Shown: positions 22,117-33,497 of the stretch, one piece after another
Numbering within the stretch: position 1 is the stretch's first letter
Layout of the letters: each line of letters starts with the position of its first letter
Origin: Tethya wilhelma
Taxonomy: Eukaryota; Porifera; Demospongiae; Tethyida; Tethyidae
Reading direction: 5' to 3'
Assembly (NCBI GenBank): GCA_964030475.1
Contig: CAXIPT010000007.1
Span: 4,936,715-5,000,714 of the forward strand
Length of the DNA: 64,000 nt
Position numbers and translations under genes: made by a program
Notes under the pieces: generated by a model
What the model was told of the DNA's origin: nothing
The model's input: only the letters and a program-made list of their open reading frames with translations
Database searches by the model: none

Positions 22117-25100
22117 NCTCTCTCTCTCTCTTCCCCTCCCTCCTGTAGACCCCCACCTCCTCCCACCCCTCCCCACACTGCCACACCCACTGGACACACC
22201 CACTCTCTGTCCCTGTCAAACTCGTCTGACGACAGTCCACCACCTGAACAGCACACCATATCGGAACCACGCCCACCAACCCATATTGTGGTATATAAGC
22301 ATAGCAACTCAGCCAAGCATGCTCCCAGTATAATCAATTGCTTGCAAATGGAGCTTAAGCAAACAAATTGAAAAATGGACTAGTTTACTGTTTTTAGAAG
22401 ATGCCTAGTTCATGCAGCTAGCGCCATCAGTTCTAGTTATCCCTGACTATTGGCTACAGTATTATGAAGTGTTTGGCAGCCTGTGTACATGTATCATGAT
22501 GTAATTTTTCTATTGCCTCTCTGGGTTCTGTTTTCCAATGCTTAAAGTTGTTGGTTTTGTTTTACCAAATTGTACCACTGAATCATCAGAATTTTATGAT
22601 TCTTTTCTTTTTTCTTTTGTTCATGTTAGCCATCTTCTTCATCGACTGCACCTGGTGCTGGTGTAGCTGGCAGTGATGGTAACTCGGTGCTACTCATGAG
22701 TGCTGCTACTGAAGCCACACCTACCAATCACTCCACTGAAGTAGAGGTAGGCTTTACTGTACAGGTCGTTTTGTGAGGGGAAATATATTTCACAGATTTT
22801 CCAAAAATATTATTTTGCAGGCTTAACCGCATTGTGCAATTCATGGTTTTAAGTTTTTAACATGATCAGTCTACACTAAGACCCCCGGAAATACATACTA
22901 TTTATCGAACATTTTGGGTTTGTACAGAGAGTATGGGAGATAATGAGATTCATACTACACGTGGCAAGTTGTAAATTAGCTGTTATTTCTACCAGCTATA
23001 ACTCGTGTTCAAGACTAGTTCAGTTCAAACCAGTATGATTTTTAAGCAGAGGAGGTCAAGCGCTCTGGATTGATACCAAGTTTTAGCAAAGTAAGTCAAA
23101 ATAAAAAAGTAAACTACAGCTAAGTAGCTAGCTATCATGGAGTAGAGAAGACAACTTTGAAATTGGATCAAATCAGTACTGAGCATGTATGAAGCTTACA
23201 GAGTACATTTTTAGAATTTCTACATCTTGGACTGTAGTCAGCTATGTGCAAGAAAGTTGCAACTAAAGTATGAAAAAAATACAGCTTGTACAAAATCATA
23301 AATAATTGCTGTATTAATCAAGCACTCACACAGCCTAGGAAGGGTCCACAGAGTTCTAGTCAGCACTGAAATGTAGCTCTACACTTGCACTAATAGACTG
23401 TAAAGAGTTAGACTGCTAGCGCTTGGTAGACATTGAAAAGTTGCCATCTTTGCTGGGCATGTTTTAGAACTTCCACAGAAATTAATGATATTCATGTACT
23501 TTGAAATTGGATCAAATCGGTACTGGATATCTCTGCTTGTGTAGAATTCAGATATCAATTCTAAAGTACTAGCACTATACGTACCTTGAATCTGGAATGA
23601 AACAATCCATGCGTGTTGAAGATACCAGGCATGGAATACTGGAAAAGAAGCGACTTTGCTCATCAAAAACTGTCAGTTTACGTAAGTACTAGAGGGCGCT
23701 GCGCAATAGTACAAGGTATGAATATTAATGACCACAGAGCCTCATGGAGTAATCATATTCATTAACCACAACGTGTCACAACTGCAGATTATGACACAAC
23801 TGTACTATGCATTCCACTTGTTTGACGCGCTTCCGTTTGTGTGATAAACTTGGGGTCTTAGTGTAGACTGTGATTGTTCTGTAAAAGTTATAATATTGTA
23901 TCCCTGATAGTTTTGACCATTCCTGTCTATTGAGGTACTTTTGCTTTTCTCACCTTATTATTAATGTGTATCTTTAGGTGTCCTCAGTACGAGTCCATTC
24001 CCCAGTCAAAGTGGTCCGTCACGATCGCCACGGTAACAATAGCGAGGTAGAAGATCAGCAGTGGAGAAGATTCAGTACTGATTTTACATCTCTCAATGTA
24101 AATCGAATTAAAAAACCTGATAGTGGTACGTTCACAATGAATGGTAGACATTTCATTGATTCACTCGCTCATTTTTTACTACTTTTTACTTCTTTTTGCT
24201 TAAATTTGCAGTATCATTTGATCAACCTGATGTGTCACATGATCAATTGGATTCATCACATGATCAAACCTTGAGATCACATGATCCTCTATCAGAGTCA
24301 CATGACGACCATCAGCAAACCAGCCAATCATCGCTAAGTACCGTATTCACTCAAGACAGCATTGATTTAGAAGAGGTCCAAACAGCTCTTGATAGTATGG
24401 TGGTTGAAGAGGACATGGGTGAAAGGTTGATCATGGTGGGCTCTAATAAGAGTAGTGGGATTGGACGCAGTGTCAGTTCAGAGACAATGGGACGGAAACA
24501 AAACAGATCAATGAATAGTGAGATTGAACGCAAACTTAGTTATTTTTGTACCTATTATAATAAATATTAGGTAGTATAATTTTATAGGTACTTACATACA
24601 GTTCACATGTAGCCTCGTACCCAGGCTCTCCTTTTTACCTTTCACTCATGGAAAGGAAGGAAAATTCCTCACTGTTAGTGTAAAGTCAAAGGAGAGAGCC
24701 TGGGTATGAGGCTACACTAGCTATTGGATTGTGGACTTACTATGAGTTTTCTTTCCTTGCAGAGTCTGTTCTCTCCAAGTCTGTGGAGTTGAGTACAATT
24801 CACGAAGACAGCGTGTTAGGAAGATCAGCAACAGCTAAGAAAAAAGCCACTGGTAAGAACCTCTTATGTACACCAGCCAGTGTCCTAGTTTTGTCAATGA
24901 TTTTATCCAAGGTCGTGTTGTGGCATCGCGCTACATGTCTACTGCCAGCAAGAGGCCACCACCATCCTCACATAGAAGTGGCAATACATCTAATAGGACA
25001 GTGAAACACTCGGTCAAAAAGGTATGCTTGCATGTTGTACATGCTGAATATCAGGGAAATTCAATCTATAGCTAGCGACTATGAAAATTGTGTCATACAT

Positions 25101-25448
25101 GTATGTGTATGTACTCAAAAATTTAACAGCAGCAATGTACCAATTTTACTCGGAAAATTTGCTTTTTGAATTTTTTTTTTATGCACAAACATTTCTTGAT
25201 TTACTGTACAATGTCATGCTCATGCATAAAATATCTTCTTTTTATCTTAGGCAGTATCAACTAACAAGTCAACTGTCAGGAGTAAAACTAAACCTAGTGG
25301 TGACGATTCGTTCAGAGTGCCCCGCCTTCCTCCACGAGCCTCACAGCCTCCCACTTCACACTCACTCACACTGTCACACCTTCACACACCTCACTCTACT
25401 GCGTTCAATCCACAAGGTACAGATTGTATTGTTACACACACACACGTA

Positions 25449-25515
<67 letters not shown>

Positions 25516-26299
25516 NNNNNNNNNNNNNNNNNNNNNNNNNNNNNNNNNNNNNNNNNNNNNNNNNNNNNNNNNNNNNNNNNNNNNNNNNNNNNNNNNNNNN
25601 NNNNNNNNNNNNNNNNNNNNNNNNNNNNNNNNNNNNNNNNNNNNNNNNNNNNNNNNNNNNNNNNNNNNNNNNNNNNNNNNNNNNNNNNNNNNNNNNNNNN
25701 NNNNNNNNNNNNNNNNNNNNNNNNNNNNNNNNNNNNNNNNNNNNNNNNNNNNNNNNNNNNNNNNNNNNNNNNNNNNNNNNNNNNNNNNNNNNNNNNNNNN
25801 NNNNNNNNNNNNNNNNNNNNNNNNNNNNNNNNNNNNNNNNNNNNNNNNNNNNNNNNNNNNNNNNNNNNNNNNNNNNNNNNNNNNNNNNNNNNNNNNNNNN
25901 NNNNNNNNNNNNNNNNNNNNNNNNNNNNNNNNNNNNNNNNNNNNNNNNNNNNNNNNNNNNNNNNNNNNNNNNNNNNNNNNNNNNNNNNNNNNNNNNNNNN
26001 NNNNNNNNNNNNNNNNNNNNNNNNNNNNNNNNNNNNNNNNNNNNNNNNNNNNNNNNNNNNNNNNNNNNNNNNNNNNNNNNNNNNNNNNNNNNNNNNNNNN
26101 NNNNNNNNNNNNNNNNNNNNNNNNNNNNNNNNNNNNNNNNNNNNNNNNNNNNNNNNNNNNNNNNNNNNNNNNNNNNNNNNNNNNNNNNNNNNNNNNNNNN
26201 NNNNNNNNNNNNNNNNNNNNNNNNNNNNNNNNNNNNNNNNNNNNNNNNNNNNNNNNNNNNNNNNNNNNNNNNNNNNNNNNNNNNNNNNNNNNNNNNNNN

Positions 26300-26347
<48 letters not shown>

Positions 26348-26741
26348 CACAACTATACACCCTGTGGCAAGCTGTAGAAGACAATAAGGATGAATTACAT
26401 GAACTTAAAAAAAGCATAGTTACTGAAGAGAGAAATGCAACTCTGGATAGAGCATTGGATGCTCACGTAAGTAAGACATATCTAAGTTCTTTATTACCAG
26501 CCATTGCTGGTACTCATCTTCAACTAGGCAAATCTAACTTCCTAAATGTATATATCTCAATTTTTTTTGTATTGTCTGAATAATGTCTGTGTTGTGTGTG
26601 TTCCTTGTGCCCAGCTGCAATCCTATGGCCCTCTGGGAGCTATCTTGCCAAAGTTTCAGCAGCATTATGCCAGTTTGGCCAGATCACTGGACGTAACTCG
26701 TCACCAGATGCCCCTCTATGGCATTCTACCATGTAGCGAAG
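21463..26741 (+). CDS. HAUS8: HAUS8-like augmin complex subunit (gapped, C-terminus not found)
   Basis: Augmin recruits gamma-tubulin to spindle microtubules; its HAUS8 N-terminus binds microtubules. Exons: 21463-21518, 21641-21814, 22149-22290, 22630-22746, 23978-24125, 24212-24538, 24763-24852, 24912-25021, 25251-25416, then the N gap, 26347-26466 and 26615-26741. The phases join through 25416. The long N-terminal half is disordered, Pro/Ser-rich and basic. GRVVASRYM matches the vertebrate HAUS8 GRVIESRYL motif. After the gap comes a coiled coil (ELHELKKSIVTEERN), then FQQHYASLARSLDVTRHQMP, matching FKEQYRTFATALDTTRHELP of HAUS8. At least one exon lies in the gap. The donor at 24538 (A/GTTATT) is weak, chosen because the alternative makes a stop. 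The last HAUS8 segment was not found before the neighbouring gene. Confidence 0.72.
22867..23870. mobile_element. 1-kb non-autonomous element with 19-bp terminal inverted repeats
   Basis: CAGTCTACACTAAGACCCC at 22867-22885 is perfectly inverted at 23852-23870. TGAT flanks both ends (22863-22866 and 23871-23874), a likely 4-bp target duplication. No transposase frame inside. It fills most of the 1.2-kb intron between the 22630-22746 and 23978-24125 exons of the HAUS8-like gene. Confidence 0.75.
24611..24713. mobile_element. Small foldback element
   Basis: AGCCTCGTACCCAGGCTCTC at the left is inverted at the right end (GAGAGCCTGGGTATGAGGCT) of this 103-bp stretch, in an intron of the HAUS8-like gene. 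A related end (GGCCTGGGTACGAGGCTAG) is seen singly at about 45109-45127. Confidence 0.7.
25455..26345. repeat. (CT)n microsatellite flanking a 784-base assembly gap
   Basis: CT tracts run from about 25455 to 25515 and from 26300 to 26345 on either side of 784 N bases (25516-26299). The gap lies inside the HAUS8-like gene and must hide at least one exon, because the reading phase does not close across it. Confidence 0.95.
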
Positions 26742-27015
26742 GTGAGAACGTGTGTGTGGGTGCTGTACTATATAATGGGGGTTGTTTTGTTGTTTTGAAA
26801 GAATATATACAGTGTATATTTAAAATTTGGCATAATAATGTTATAAACATGTACGTTTGAGTTTTGTCGAATTTTGGAAATTATTTTGTTGGCACATATG
26901 GTAAAAAGGGTGTCAAATAATAAGGGTGCTCTTTTTTTAGAAGATATACGGTATACACACAATAATTCTACTTAAAGAGGGTCAGTCAGTAATTTAAAGA
27001 AGTTTCTAAGATTAT
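26742..27015. other. Short intergenic region
   Basis: Convergent spacer between the HAUS8-like gene and the first Cys-rich secreted gene. No further HAUS8-like exon is recognisable here. Confidence 0.5.
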
Positions 27016-28347
27016 TTACTGAACGTATATCTCCACAATTTCAAGAGGCGTATCGGAATATGTGTAATGTCCGAGTCCACATAATCTGAGCTCTATGTCC
27101 TCAGAGATGGGCTCCAAGAGTTGCTTACAGAAGTAGACAGGGTGATGGCAACAGGTGCTCTCCTCTCCACACCCTTGTCCATCCCACAGAGGGTCATCAG
27201 GGTAGAACTTATACTCTGTGACATTGCTATGACATCCAGTCTCACAAAAGTAGTCACGGTCAACAAAACCAGGGATATGTGGTCTTCTGCCATCAAAATA
27301 CGGCCGACTGCAATGACATACAGCGAAATATGGGAATGATATCTCACCACGTGTAGCAGCAAACGTCCATATATGTTTCCTAGGGGAATTTCCATATGTA
27401 AGACTGACACCATCTGCATATGCTGCCTCTATAGTGCGATGGTGTCCACTAGCATAACCATTAAATGCCTGTGAGTGTCCATACTGGTAGCCAATGATTT
27501 TGCCACATACTCTTGAATACGCAATCCCGTGCACTGGAAAAGTAACCGATGAACATTTGTTGCTTTGTCTTCCACACGTTCGTCGTGGATAGCTCACTAG
27601 TCCAAACCCCGGTGGACACTGCTGGTGAATATCACTCATGTTCCAGTTGGCTATTCTCATCCAGCCATCTTCACTGCCACAGCACCTCCTGCTGGTCATG
27701 TCACAGTACTGCTCAGTGGCTGGACCACAGTTGGGTTGTATCCAGTAGTATCCCGAAGGACTCTCTCTGGGGATGTCTTTGCAAGATTGAACAGGATTGT
27801 ATTTCGATCCAGGTTGATGCAGTTCAATTTCTGGTATTATTTGAGGTAGCAAAGATCTATTACTATTAGGCTCAGGGATCTCATGAAGCAATGCTGTACT
27901 GTTTTGTTGGATTTCAGCCAAATAGCTACCTAGAGACTGTATCTCTGCTCTAACTATAGCCTGTACTTCAGTCTGTATGATCTCCTTTACCTCGCTTCGA
28001 ATGGCTGTATGCACTTCCGATCGAATCATTGCCTGTACTTCGTCTTTTTTCATACATTTCTGGTCCCCATCTGATGCAGTTTGGTTGTTTTTGTCATCAT
28101 TTGTCAGTTCTTGTATCAGTTTGGTCACGTTTGACACCAAGGCATCCATCAAAATTTGTCCAGCATCCAGATTTTGTTCCAGAGCTTGGATGTCACTCTT
28201 TGTAGCTTTGTTTTCAACTAGTTCTTGGACATCTTGTCTGACTTGAGGTCCCAGCTCTGCCCTGAAGGATCGGATCTCTGTGACACATGGACTCTGAGAG
28301 TCACCAAGGTGTAGAAGAGCAGCCAGCAGGAGTAGCTGTAGGAGCAT
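27016..28347 (-). CDS. Secreted coiled-coil protein with fibrinogen-like start and conserved Cys-rich C-terminal domain, copy 1
   Basis: A single exon of 443 residues. Residues 1-18 form a signal peptide (MLLQLLLLAALLHLG). Residues about 25-165 are heptad-like and charged (LVENKATKSDIQALEQNL; IRSEVKEIIQTEVQAIV), predicting a trimeric or other coiled coil. From about residue 188 comes SCKDIPRESPSGYYWIQ then EQYCDMTS, resembling the opening of fibrinogen-related domains, followed by a Cys-rich domain with GWMRIANWNMSD, CGKIIGYQYG, DPLWDGQGCG and the C-terminal VEIVEIYVQ. I recall this C-terminal domain as widespread in cnidarian and sponge secreted proteins of unknown function. Several N-glycosylation sites. 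No transmembrane segment besides the signal. A lectin-like or recognition role is inference. Confidence 0.8.
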   Translation of the reverse strand: MLLQLLLLAALLHLGDSQSPCVTEIRSFRAELGPQVRQDVQELVENKATKSDIQALEQNLDAGQILMDALVSNVTKLIQELTNDDKNNQTASDGDQKCMKKDEVQAMIRSEVHTAIRSEVKEIIQTEVQAIVRAEIQSLGSYLAEIQQNSTALLHEIPEPNSNRSLLPQIIPEIELHQPGSKYNPVQSCKDIPRESPSGYYWIQPNCGPATEQYCDMTSRRCCGSEDGWMRIANWNMSDIHQQCPPGFGLVSYPRRTCGRQSNKCSSVTFPVHGIAYSRVCGKIIGYQYGHSQAFNGYASGHHRTIEAAYADGVSLTYGNSPRKHIWTFAATRGEISFPYFAVCHCSRPYFDGRRPHIPGFVDRDYFCETGCHSNVTEYKFYPDDPLWDGQGCGEESTCCHHPVYFCKQLLEPISEDIELRLCGLGHYTYSDTPLEIVEIYVQ

Positions 28348-28623
28348 TTTTTGTCAACTTAAAACTGTTATGGGTGTGTATAAGCAAGTCAGGTCATGAG
28401 ATGACACTATAAAAATTGTACCAATAATGATAAAATCATTTGTGGTGGTGCTATCATATCTTGTCATTCAGTGATGAGTAGCATAGTACATCTCTTTATA
28501 GATAATTTTTTTGTTGTTGTTGTTTGTTTTTGAATGGAATATGCACATAATAATATATTATACCATATTAGTTTTTTAAGAGGGTCAGTTAGTATTAGAA
28601 AATTTCTGAGAATTAATATCAGT

Positions 28624-29919
28624 TTACTGTACATATATCTCCACTATTTCAAGAGGTGTGTCTCCAAAGGTGTAATATCCAAGTCCACATAGCCTGAGCT
28701 CTATATCCTCAGAGATAGGCTCCAAGAGTTGCTTACAGAAGTAGACAGGGTGATGGCAACAGGCGCTCTCCTCCCCACACCCTTGTCCATCCCACAGAGG
28801 GTCTTCTGCATAAAACTTAAACTCTGTGATATTGTCATGCCTTCCAGTCTCGCAAAAGTAGTCACGTTCGATAAAAGGGGGTGTAGTTGGTCTTCTTTTA
28901 TCAAAGTCGGGGCGATTACATTGACAGAGATGGTGAGATGGGCTCGTCTTCTCGCCCCGACCACCTGCAAATGTCCATATATGCTTCCTGGGAGTATTAC
29001 CATATGTAAGACTGACACCTGCTACGTATCCTGTGTCTATCGTGGGATGATATCGACCAATGTAGGCGTGAAATGCTCCTGGGTTGCCGTACTGGTAGCC
29101 AATGATTTTGCCACATACTCTTGAATATTCAATACCTTGGACAGGGAAGGTAGCTGTTGAGCAAGTGTTGCGTTGTCTACCACACGTTCGTTTTGGATGG
29201 CTAACCAGTGCAAACCCCGGTGGACACTGCTGGTGAACGTCACTCATGTTCCAGTTGGCGATTCTCATCCACCCATCTTCACTACCACAGCACCTCCTGC
29301 TGGTCATGTCACAGTACTGCTCAGTGGCTGGACCACAGTTGGGTTGTATCCAGTAGTATCCTGAAGGACTCTCTCTGGGGATGTTTTTGCAAGATTGAAC
29401 AGGATTGTATCTTGACCCAGGTTGGTGTATTTCCATTTTTGCTGCATTTGGTAGTAGTTTTGGAAGTGATGGTGCCGTAATGTTTTGTTGGATTTCAGCC
29501 AAATAGCTACCTAGGGACTGTATCTCTGCTCTAACAATAGCCTGTACTTCAGTCTGCATGATCTCCTTTACCTCGCTTCGAATGGCTGTCTGCACTTCAG
29601 ACCGAATCATTGCTTGTACTTCGTCTTTTTTCATACATTTCTGGTCCCCATCTGATGTGTTTTTGTCATCATTTGTCAGTTCTTGTATCAGTTTGGTCAC
29701 GTTTGACACCAAAGCTTCCATCAAAGTTAGTCCAGCGTTTAGATTTTGTTCCAGAGCTTGGATGTCACTCTTTGCAGCTTTGTCCTCAACTAGTTCCTGG
29801 ACATCTTGTCTGATTTGAGGTCTCAATTCATCCCTGAATGATTGGATCTCTGTGACACATTGGCTCTGAGAGTCACCAAGGTGTAGAAGAGCAGCTAGCA
29901 GGAGTAGCTGTAGGAGCAT
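28624..29919 (-). CDS. Secreted coiled-coil/Cys-rich protein, copy 2
   Basis: A tandem paralogue of the gene at 27016-28347, with the same single-exon design. The start was set at the Met of MLLQLLLLAALL (29919), which gives the same signal peptide as copy 1; an upstream in-frame Met at 29967 would bury it behind 16 residues. 431 residues: signal, coiled coil (KAAKSDIQALEQNLNAG), SCKNIPRESPSGYYWI, CDMTSRRCC, CGKIIGYQYG, DPLWDGQGCG, VEIVEIYVQ. All Cys of the C-terminal domain are conserved with copy 1. Differences cluster in the linker (about 165-180) and in the stretch after the HIWTFA motif, which points to diversification of an exposed loop (inference). Confidence 0.8.
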   Translation of the reverse strand: MLLQLLLLAALLHLGDSQSQCVTEIQSFRDELRPQIRQDVQELVEDKAAKSDIQALEQNLNAGLTLMEALVSNVTKLIQELTNDDKNTSDGDQKCMKKDEVQAMIRSEVQTAIRSEVKEIMQTEVQAIVRAEIQSLGSYLAEIQQNITAPSLPKLLPNAAKMEIHQPGSRYNPVQSCKNIPRESPSGYYWIQPNCGPATEQYCDMTSRRCCGSEDGWMRIANWNMSDVHQQCPPGFALVSHPKRTCGRQRNTCSTATFPVQGIEYSRVCGKIIGYQYGNPGAFHAYIGRYHPTIDTGYVAGVSLTYGNTPRKHIWTFAGGRGEKTSPSHHLCQCNRPDFDKRRPTTPPFIERDYFCETGRHDNITEFKFYAEDPLWDGQGCGEESACCHHPVYFCKQLLEPISEDIELRLCGLGYYTFGDTPLEIVEIYVQ

Positions 29920-30020
29920 TTTTCCTCTGTTGTGGGTAAAGTCAATTGGGTCATGTGATAGCAACACAAATTAAGCAGCTTATGATGAAATTGTTGTGGT
30001 GCATGTCTTCATTATGAGTA

Positions 30021-30023
30021 GTA

Positions 30024-30060
<37 letters not shown>

Positions 30061-30061
30061 N

Positions 30062-30129
<68 letters not shown>
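30021..30129. repeat. (CT)n microsatellite with single-N join
   Basis: About 110 bp of CT repeat with one N at 30061. The next 690 bases up to the HSP110 exons show no gene I can support; a further CT tract at 30774-30803 lies directly before the exon. Confidence 0.9.
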
Positions 30130-30133
<4 letters not shown>

Positions 30134-30626
30134 CTGAGTATGCAATTTGACACTAGATGTGGTTACACTGTTGTGAGAATGCTGGGTCTAATTGATGGGT
30201 GTTGGGGGTTAAACTGTAGGTCCCAGGCAAGCACATGGTTTTGAGGGAAGATTCTAGAATTGATAAGCCTTGGAATAAAACTAGTCAAACTAGTTATACC
30301 ATTCAGTTTTTCAAGTTTGAGCATTACTGACTACTCTTCCAAAATGAAGTTACAGCAAAGATTTTCAACTACAAAAAGATAAGTGCATTTTATGACTTTG
30401 TAATGTTTGTGTTTGTGAAATCCCTTGAATCCCATCACTAAATACCCGGGCTCCTACCTAGGGGAGCGGTCCCGCCTTCTCCATAGCACTCCAATCAGTC
30501 CGAAGCTAAGGGACCGAAACTGGTGGTTTGCAATGATTGGACAAAGGTGCTTCCCTGATGACCGGGAGATGGATTCAGACTAAAAAAATTTTTTTTGCTC
30601 TGTTTAGTGTTTGCATATTCCAATAA

Positions 30627-31179
<553 letters not shown>

Positions 31180-31180
31180 N

Positions 31181-32306
31181 CTATACATAGCCAACTGGCT
31201 TCAATACTGGGGTGAATTTTCCAGCTAGTGACAAATTCGACTGACCATCAGGTACTGTCTCAGCGGAATCATGATCAAGTCTCAAGTCTTCTGTGTGATC
31301 TTGCTCTCCAATGTCTACATATCATCAATGTTATATCGTAGTATTTTTCTCCCTGCCTCATGTCTTCCACTGGATGAACGTCAAATAGGACGTCCAACTT
31401 CTTCCAGCCATCCTCTACAGCTCTGCTCTACAGCTGTGCTTTGTAGAATATCAACAGAGCCACGTGTTTTCCGTATTCTCCCACCGTATATCGTCACCGA
31501 CTGAGCGCTCGAGAAGATTGCGCGAACTTAAATACTGTATCAGGCTGAGCAGCTTTACTTGTTCTCTAATCAAGAAAGCAATTCAAAGTTGTTTCATCCA
31601 GCAGACCCAGTAGTTACTGCCTGGAGATCAGTAAAAAGACCAGTTATACCTTCAGTATTACTGACTGTCACAGTGGGGTGAATTTGGTCAAGTAGTGGCT
31701 AAAAAGTGAGTTAGTTCAGTCATGGATATTATAGATGGTTCAGTGATATGAAACCATGCATAATGTTTAATATACTATAGCATAATCATTCAACTTAAAA
31801 AGAGACTGGTCATCAGTGTCCGATATATAGCATCAAGTTATCTATGGTCATAGTAAGGTGAATGTGGCCCAGGCCAGTGAATTCCAAGCTAGGACTGATT
31901 CACTTGCAGGTGCCGCATGGTGGGCTAATCAGTTCCAGAAACTTGGAAGACAGTTCAGATTATATGGGACTGTCATAAGGAACTAACTCTGAGTAGCTAT
32001 ACAAGAGCACCTTGGAAAGATTTGTCGTGCATTCAGACTATAATGAACAAAATATTTCATTGTTCTCTGAGAATTTTTACTTTTAAGTTCCAGCCTGAAT
32101 CAGCCAAGCCACCATTCCCTGCTTCAATGTATGCATATATGGCATAAACCATCACTAATTGCACCCATTTCAAATCAATTGTCATTGTCCAGTGTGCATG
32201 CACACTCCATGTCATAGAGTATGCATGCATGCACTGTATATAGACACTCTTGTCATAACACTCACATGTATTATGTTGTTTGTTGTAAACAGCCTAACAG
32301 GCAAAT
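31181..32306. other. Noncoding stretch upstream of a Pmp-like gene
   Basis: Directly after the join at 31180 there is no continuation of the HSP110 gene. A GGTGAAT-containing phrase recurs loosely near 31210, 31675 and 31857, but not well enough to call a repeat. No supported exons. Confidence 0.4.
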
Positions 32307-33496
32307 ATGGCGTGGCCAATTGTTTTGCTGATGCTACTCACCTCACAACTGATGCCATTTGCAACATCACTGACAGTCTATATAAGGACAGAACTTGATT
32401 TCCAGTCAGTGGATTGCCCACTTAATGAACAATGTTTGACCCTTTCTGAAGTTGCACGTAACCAATCGCTCATTTTGTTTCAAGACTCTCTAACACTGTC
32501 CTTCCTTCAGGGCAATCACAATCTCTCTGAGCCACTCATGTTTGAAAATATCGCAATGTTAGTTCTAACTCCTTCCACTGATTCTTCGAATGGAACAGTA
32601 GCTATAACATGTAGCAGTGCAAGTAGCTATTTTGCCTACAGGAACACTGGCCAACTTCAAGTACATGGCTTATCCTTTAACGGTTGTGAAACTAGAGTGA
32701 TATTTGTTGATCAGGTACTGCTTGAGGATACACTGTTTGATGGGCAAAATGTGAAAGAAACCTCACTAGATCTAGAAGCTGTTGGAGAAGCTAGGATCAA
32801 CAATTGCACATTTCGTTCAAACATCAAGGACACTTCGAATGAAGAAAGGCTACTGTTGTTCATACAAGCATTGAGTTCAGGATGTGTCGAGTTTAATATC
32901 CTGCTAGATCACATTGGAGGAGCTTTAACTGCCATTAACAGTGATATTTCTATTGCGGACAGTCAGTTTAATGGCAATACTGCTAGAATTGGAGGGGCCA
33001 TGTACGTAGCGAGCAGCAACCTGTCAATCAAAAACTGTGAATTCAGCAGCAATGAGGCCTCAAATGTTGGCATTGATAGCATCATAGGAATCACTGATGA
33101 GGAGTCAACAGGTGGAGCAATTCACGCCATTGGTAGCAACGTTACAATTGAGACAAGTATATTTGACAATAATACTGCTTTTGGGAATGGTGGTGCAATA
33201 TACACCGACGGTCATCTTGTGATTGCTAATGGCAGCTCTTTTAGCAAAAACAAGGCCCTTGAAGATGGTGGTGCCGTGTTCAGCCACCACGGCACTGTGA
33301 TAATAGAAAACAACAATAGCTTCATCCACAACTCTGCAGGTACCAGTGGCGGTGCTATTAAAAGCCGTGATATCCTCACCATAAGAAACTCAAATTCTTT
33401 TAGCAGCAATGCCGCTGGAGGTGATGGTGGAACTTTGTTTAGCACAGGTATCCTTGAAGTGATTGATTCGAATCTTTTTTTCAACAGTACAACCAA
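32307..33496 (+). CDS. Pmp-like beta-helix protein, N-terminal part (cut at an N)
   Basis: The Met at 32307 starts a signal peptide (MAWPIVLLMLLTSQLMPFATS). After a leader domain (CPLNEQCLTLSEVARN) come beta-helix coils of the kind seen in chlamydial polymorphic membrane proteins, with repeating FxxNxA and GGA(I/M/V)(Y/H/F): GGALTA, GGAMYVAS, GGAIHAIG, GGAIYTDG, GGAVFSHH, GGAIKSRD, GGTLFSTG. About 397 residues are readable before the single N at 33497, where the frame passes into an unrelated aldo-keto reductase exon. By comparison with the 57.6-61.7 kb gene it should continue to a Cys-rich and multi-membrane C-terminus. A 234-bp inverted near-copy of its 3' end is at 39371-39604. Confidence 0.75.
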
Positions 33497-33497
33497 N

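Noticed and set aside
25317..26387. A long open frame through the N gap with Ser-Leu or Glu-Arg repeats
   Set aside because: It is open only because N and CT repeat contain no stop; the real coding there is the HAUS8-like exon ending at 25416 and resuming at 26347.
26840..26960. Possible end of a transposon (ISSKKRAPLLFDTLF-like translation before GGTATAC)
   Set aside because: The phrase is reminiscent of a dispersed repeat, but I see no matching second end in the window.
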